The notes below the pieces were generated by a model that ran no database searches, was not told the origin of the DNA, and worked only from the letters and a program-made list of their open reading frames with translations. A stretch of 6,969 bases of DNA from Spirochaetales bacterium (lineage in GTDB: Bacteria > Spirochaetota > Spirochaetia > DSM-27196 > SLST01), in assembly GCA_007130265.1 (NCBI GenBank), contig SLST01000467.1:1-6969 (forward strand). The letters run 5' to 3'. The position numbers were made by a program, and so were the translations under genes. This document shows, one piece after another, positions 6,412 through 6,969 of the stretch. The stretch's first letter is position 1. The number at the start of each line of letters is the position of its first letter.

Positions 6412-6447
6412 CCCTCCCCAAGGCTATGCTCCGGGCGGCCTCGTCGG

Positions 6448-6453
6448 TATACT
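6448..6453 (+). promoter_or_regulatory. Candidate -10 element of the Lon-related gene
   Basis: TATACT (5 of 6 matches to TATAAT) lies exactly six bases before the ATG at 6460. No good -35 is seen 16-18 bp upstream. If used, it gives a leaderless transcript. Confidence 0.42.
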
Positions 6454-6459
6454 AAGAGC

Positions 6460-6969
6460 ATGGCTCATCATCGCGCGTCTTCGCCTCTCCAAGACGAGCC
6501 GGTCGGAGCCAGCGTCCTGAAGAACACGTCGAGGGAGCTCTCCTGCAGGGAGGTGGCGTTTTCGATCTCCGCGGAAGACATCGCGGCGCTGGACGACGGC
6601 TCCGACCATTTCGACATTATTGGGCAACCCCGCGCCCTGCGCGCGCTGCGTCTCGCAATCGACATCGACGCAAAGGGGTACAATGTGTTCGCGACCGGCC
6701 TCGCCGGAACGGGCAAACGTACCGCGATCACCAAGGTGCTCAAGAGTTTCCAACCGCGTACCTCCCGGCTGAAGGACATCGTCTACGTTCACAATTTCAC
6801 CCAGCCGGATCGCCCCCGCGTCCTCTATTTTGCTCCCGGGCATGCACGAGGCTTTCGCAAGGCTGTGGTCGAGCTGATTGATCGTTTCCGGCACACCATC
6901 AACGCGCTCTTCGTAGACCAGGACTACCGGCAGCAGCGTGACCGGCTCGTCATGCAGGTGGAGGGACGC
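6460..6969 (+). CDS. Lon-related AAA+ ATP-dependent protease, N-terminal part (cut by right edge)
   Basis: The plus-strand frame from ATG 6460 is open for 170 codons to the window edge. DIIGQPRALRALRLAIDIDA (52-71) and GYNVFATG, followed by Walker A GLAGTGKRT (80-88, Lys86), match the opening of the Lon-related, S16-family proteases resembling E. coli YcbZ/LonH and LonB, which have a GQxRA...A motif before the P-loop. VYVHNFTQPDRPRVLYFAPG (108-127) is the conserved strand and Pro-rich segment that follows in this group. The S16 protease domain with its Ser-Lys dyad would lie beyond the edge and is not seen, so peptidase activity is inferred. The first ~30 residues (MAHHRASSPLQDEP) look poorly conserved. 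No upstream in-frame start exists before the divergent gene, so 6460 is the earliest start. There is no properly spaced ribosome binding site (AAGAG ends one base before the ATG). Confidence 0.86.
   Translation, partial: MAHHRASSPLQDEPVGASVLKNTSRELSCREVAFSISAEDIAALDDGSDHFDIIGQPRALRALRLAIDIDAKGYNVFATGLAGTGKRTAITKVLKSFQPRTSRLKDIVYVHNFTQPDRPRVLYFAPGHARGFRKAVVELIDRFRHTINALFVDQDYRQQRDRLVMQVEGR

Noticed and set aside
6377..6421. Longer Nif3-family protein from TTG 6421 or GTG 6412
   Set aside because: A GGGGAGGG run (6412-6419) overlaps or abuts these codons and so is not spaced to serve as their ribosome binding site, and the extension does not resemble the family N-terminus. Not fully excluded.
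6424..6894. Minus-strand open frame opposite the Lon-related gene
   Set aside because: The plus strand encodes a clear AAA+ P-loop protein here; the minus frame is its shadow.
1..6969. Search for CRISPR, transposon ends, toxin-antitoxin pairs, riboswitches and retron-like RNAs
   Set aside because: No regular repeats, terminal inverted repeats, transposase, or structured intergenic region long enough were seen; the largest gap between genes is under 100 bp.

Overview
This window reads as an ordinary, compact, GC-rich bacterial chromosome segment with short intergenic gaps and coding on both strands. The organism is probably a free-living, high-GC spirochaete (Spirochaeta/Alkalispirochaeta-like). 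That rests on the general look of the proteins, especially the uncharacterised 552-residue protein and the small membrane protein beside lspA, and not on any decisive marker. Ribosome binding sites (GGAGG, AAGGA, GGGAG) are present for some genes and absent for others.

Layout from left to right. (1) At 1-1634 on the minus strand lies the first 544 codons of an AddB/RecB-like helicase-nuclease subunit, running off the left edge. (2) Only 20 bp away and divergent is a 75-aa protein of unknown function (1655-1882). It converges, with an 8-bp gap, on a 107-aa conserved-looking hypothetical on the minus strand (1891-2214). (3) Divergent from that is a gamma-glutamylcyclotransferase-fold protein (2285-2935). 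(4) A tRNA-Ala(GGC) sits at 2976-3049. It is driven by a near-consensus promoter whose -35 hexamer overlaps the stop codon of the preceding gene. (5) A 552-aa soluble, coiled-coil-containing protein of unknown function begins 20 bp after the tRNA with no visible promoter or ribosome binding site of its own. (6) Convergent with it is a minus-strand operon, 6376 to 4777: a Nif3-family dinuclear-metal protein, then lipoprotein signal peptidase lspA, then a two-helix membrane protein whose start codon lies inside lspA. (7) Divergent from the operon, across 83 bp, is the start of a Lon-related AAA+ protease (6460 to the right edge).

The genes do not form one pathway. They are housekeeping functions (DNA end repair, lipoprotein maturation, tRNA, protein quality control) mixed with small unknowns. 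I found no mobile element, CRISPR array, toxin-antitoxin pair or defence system. The most interesting points are the tRNA/mRNA fusion arrangement, two divergent genes whose predicted transcription starts fall on the start codon (possible leaderless mRNAs), the unknown 552-aa protein, and the small membrane protein coupled to lspA.
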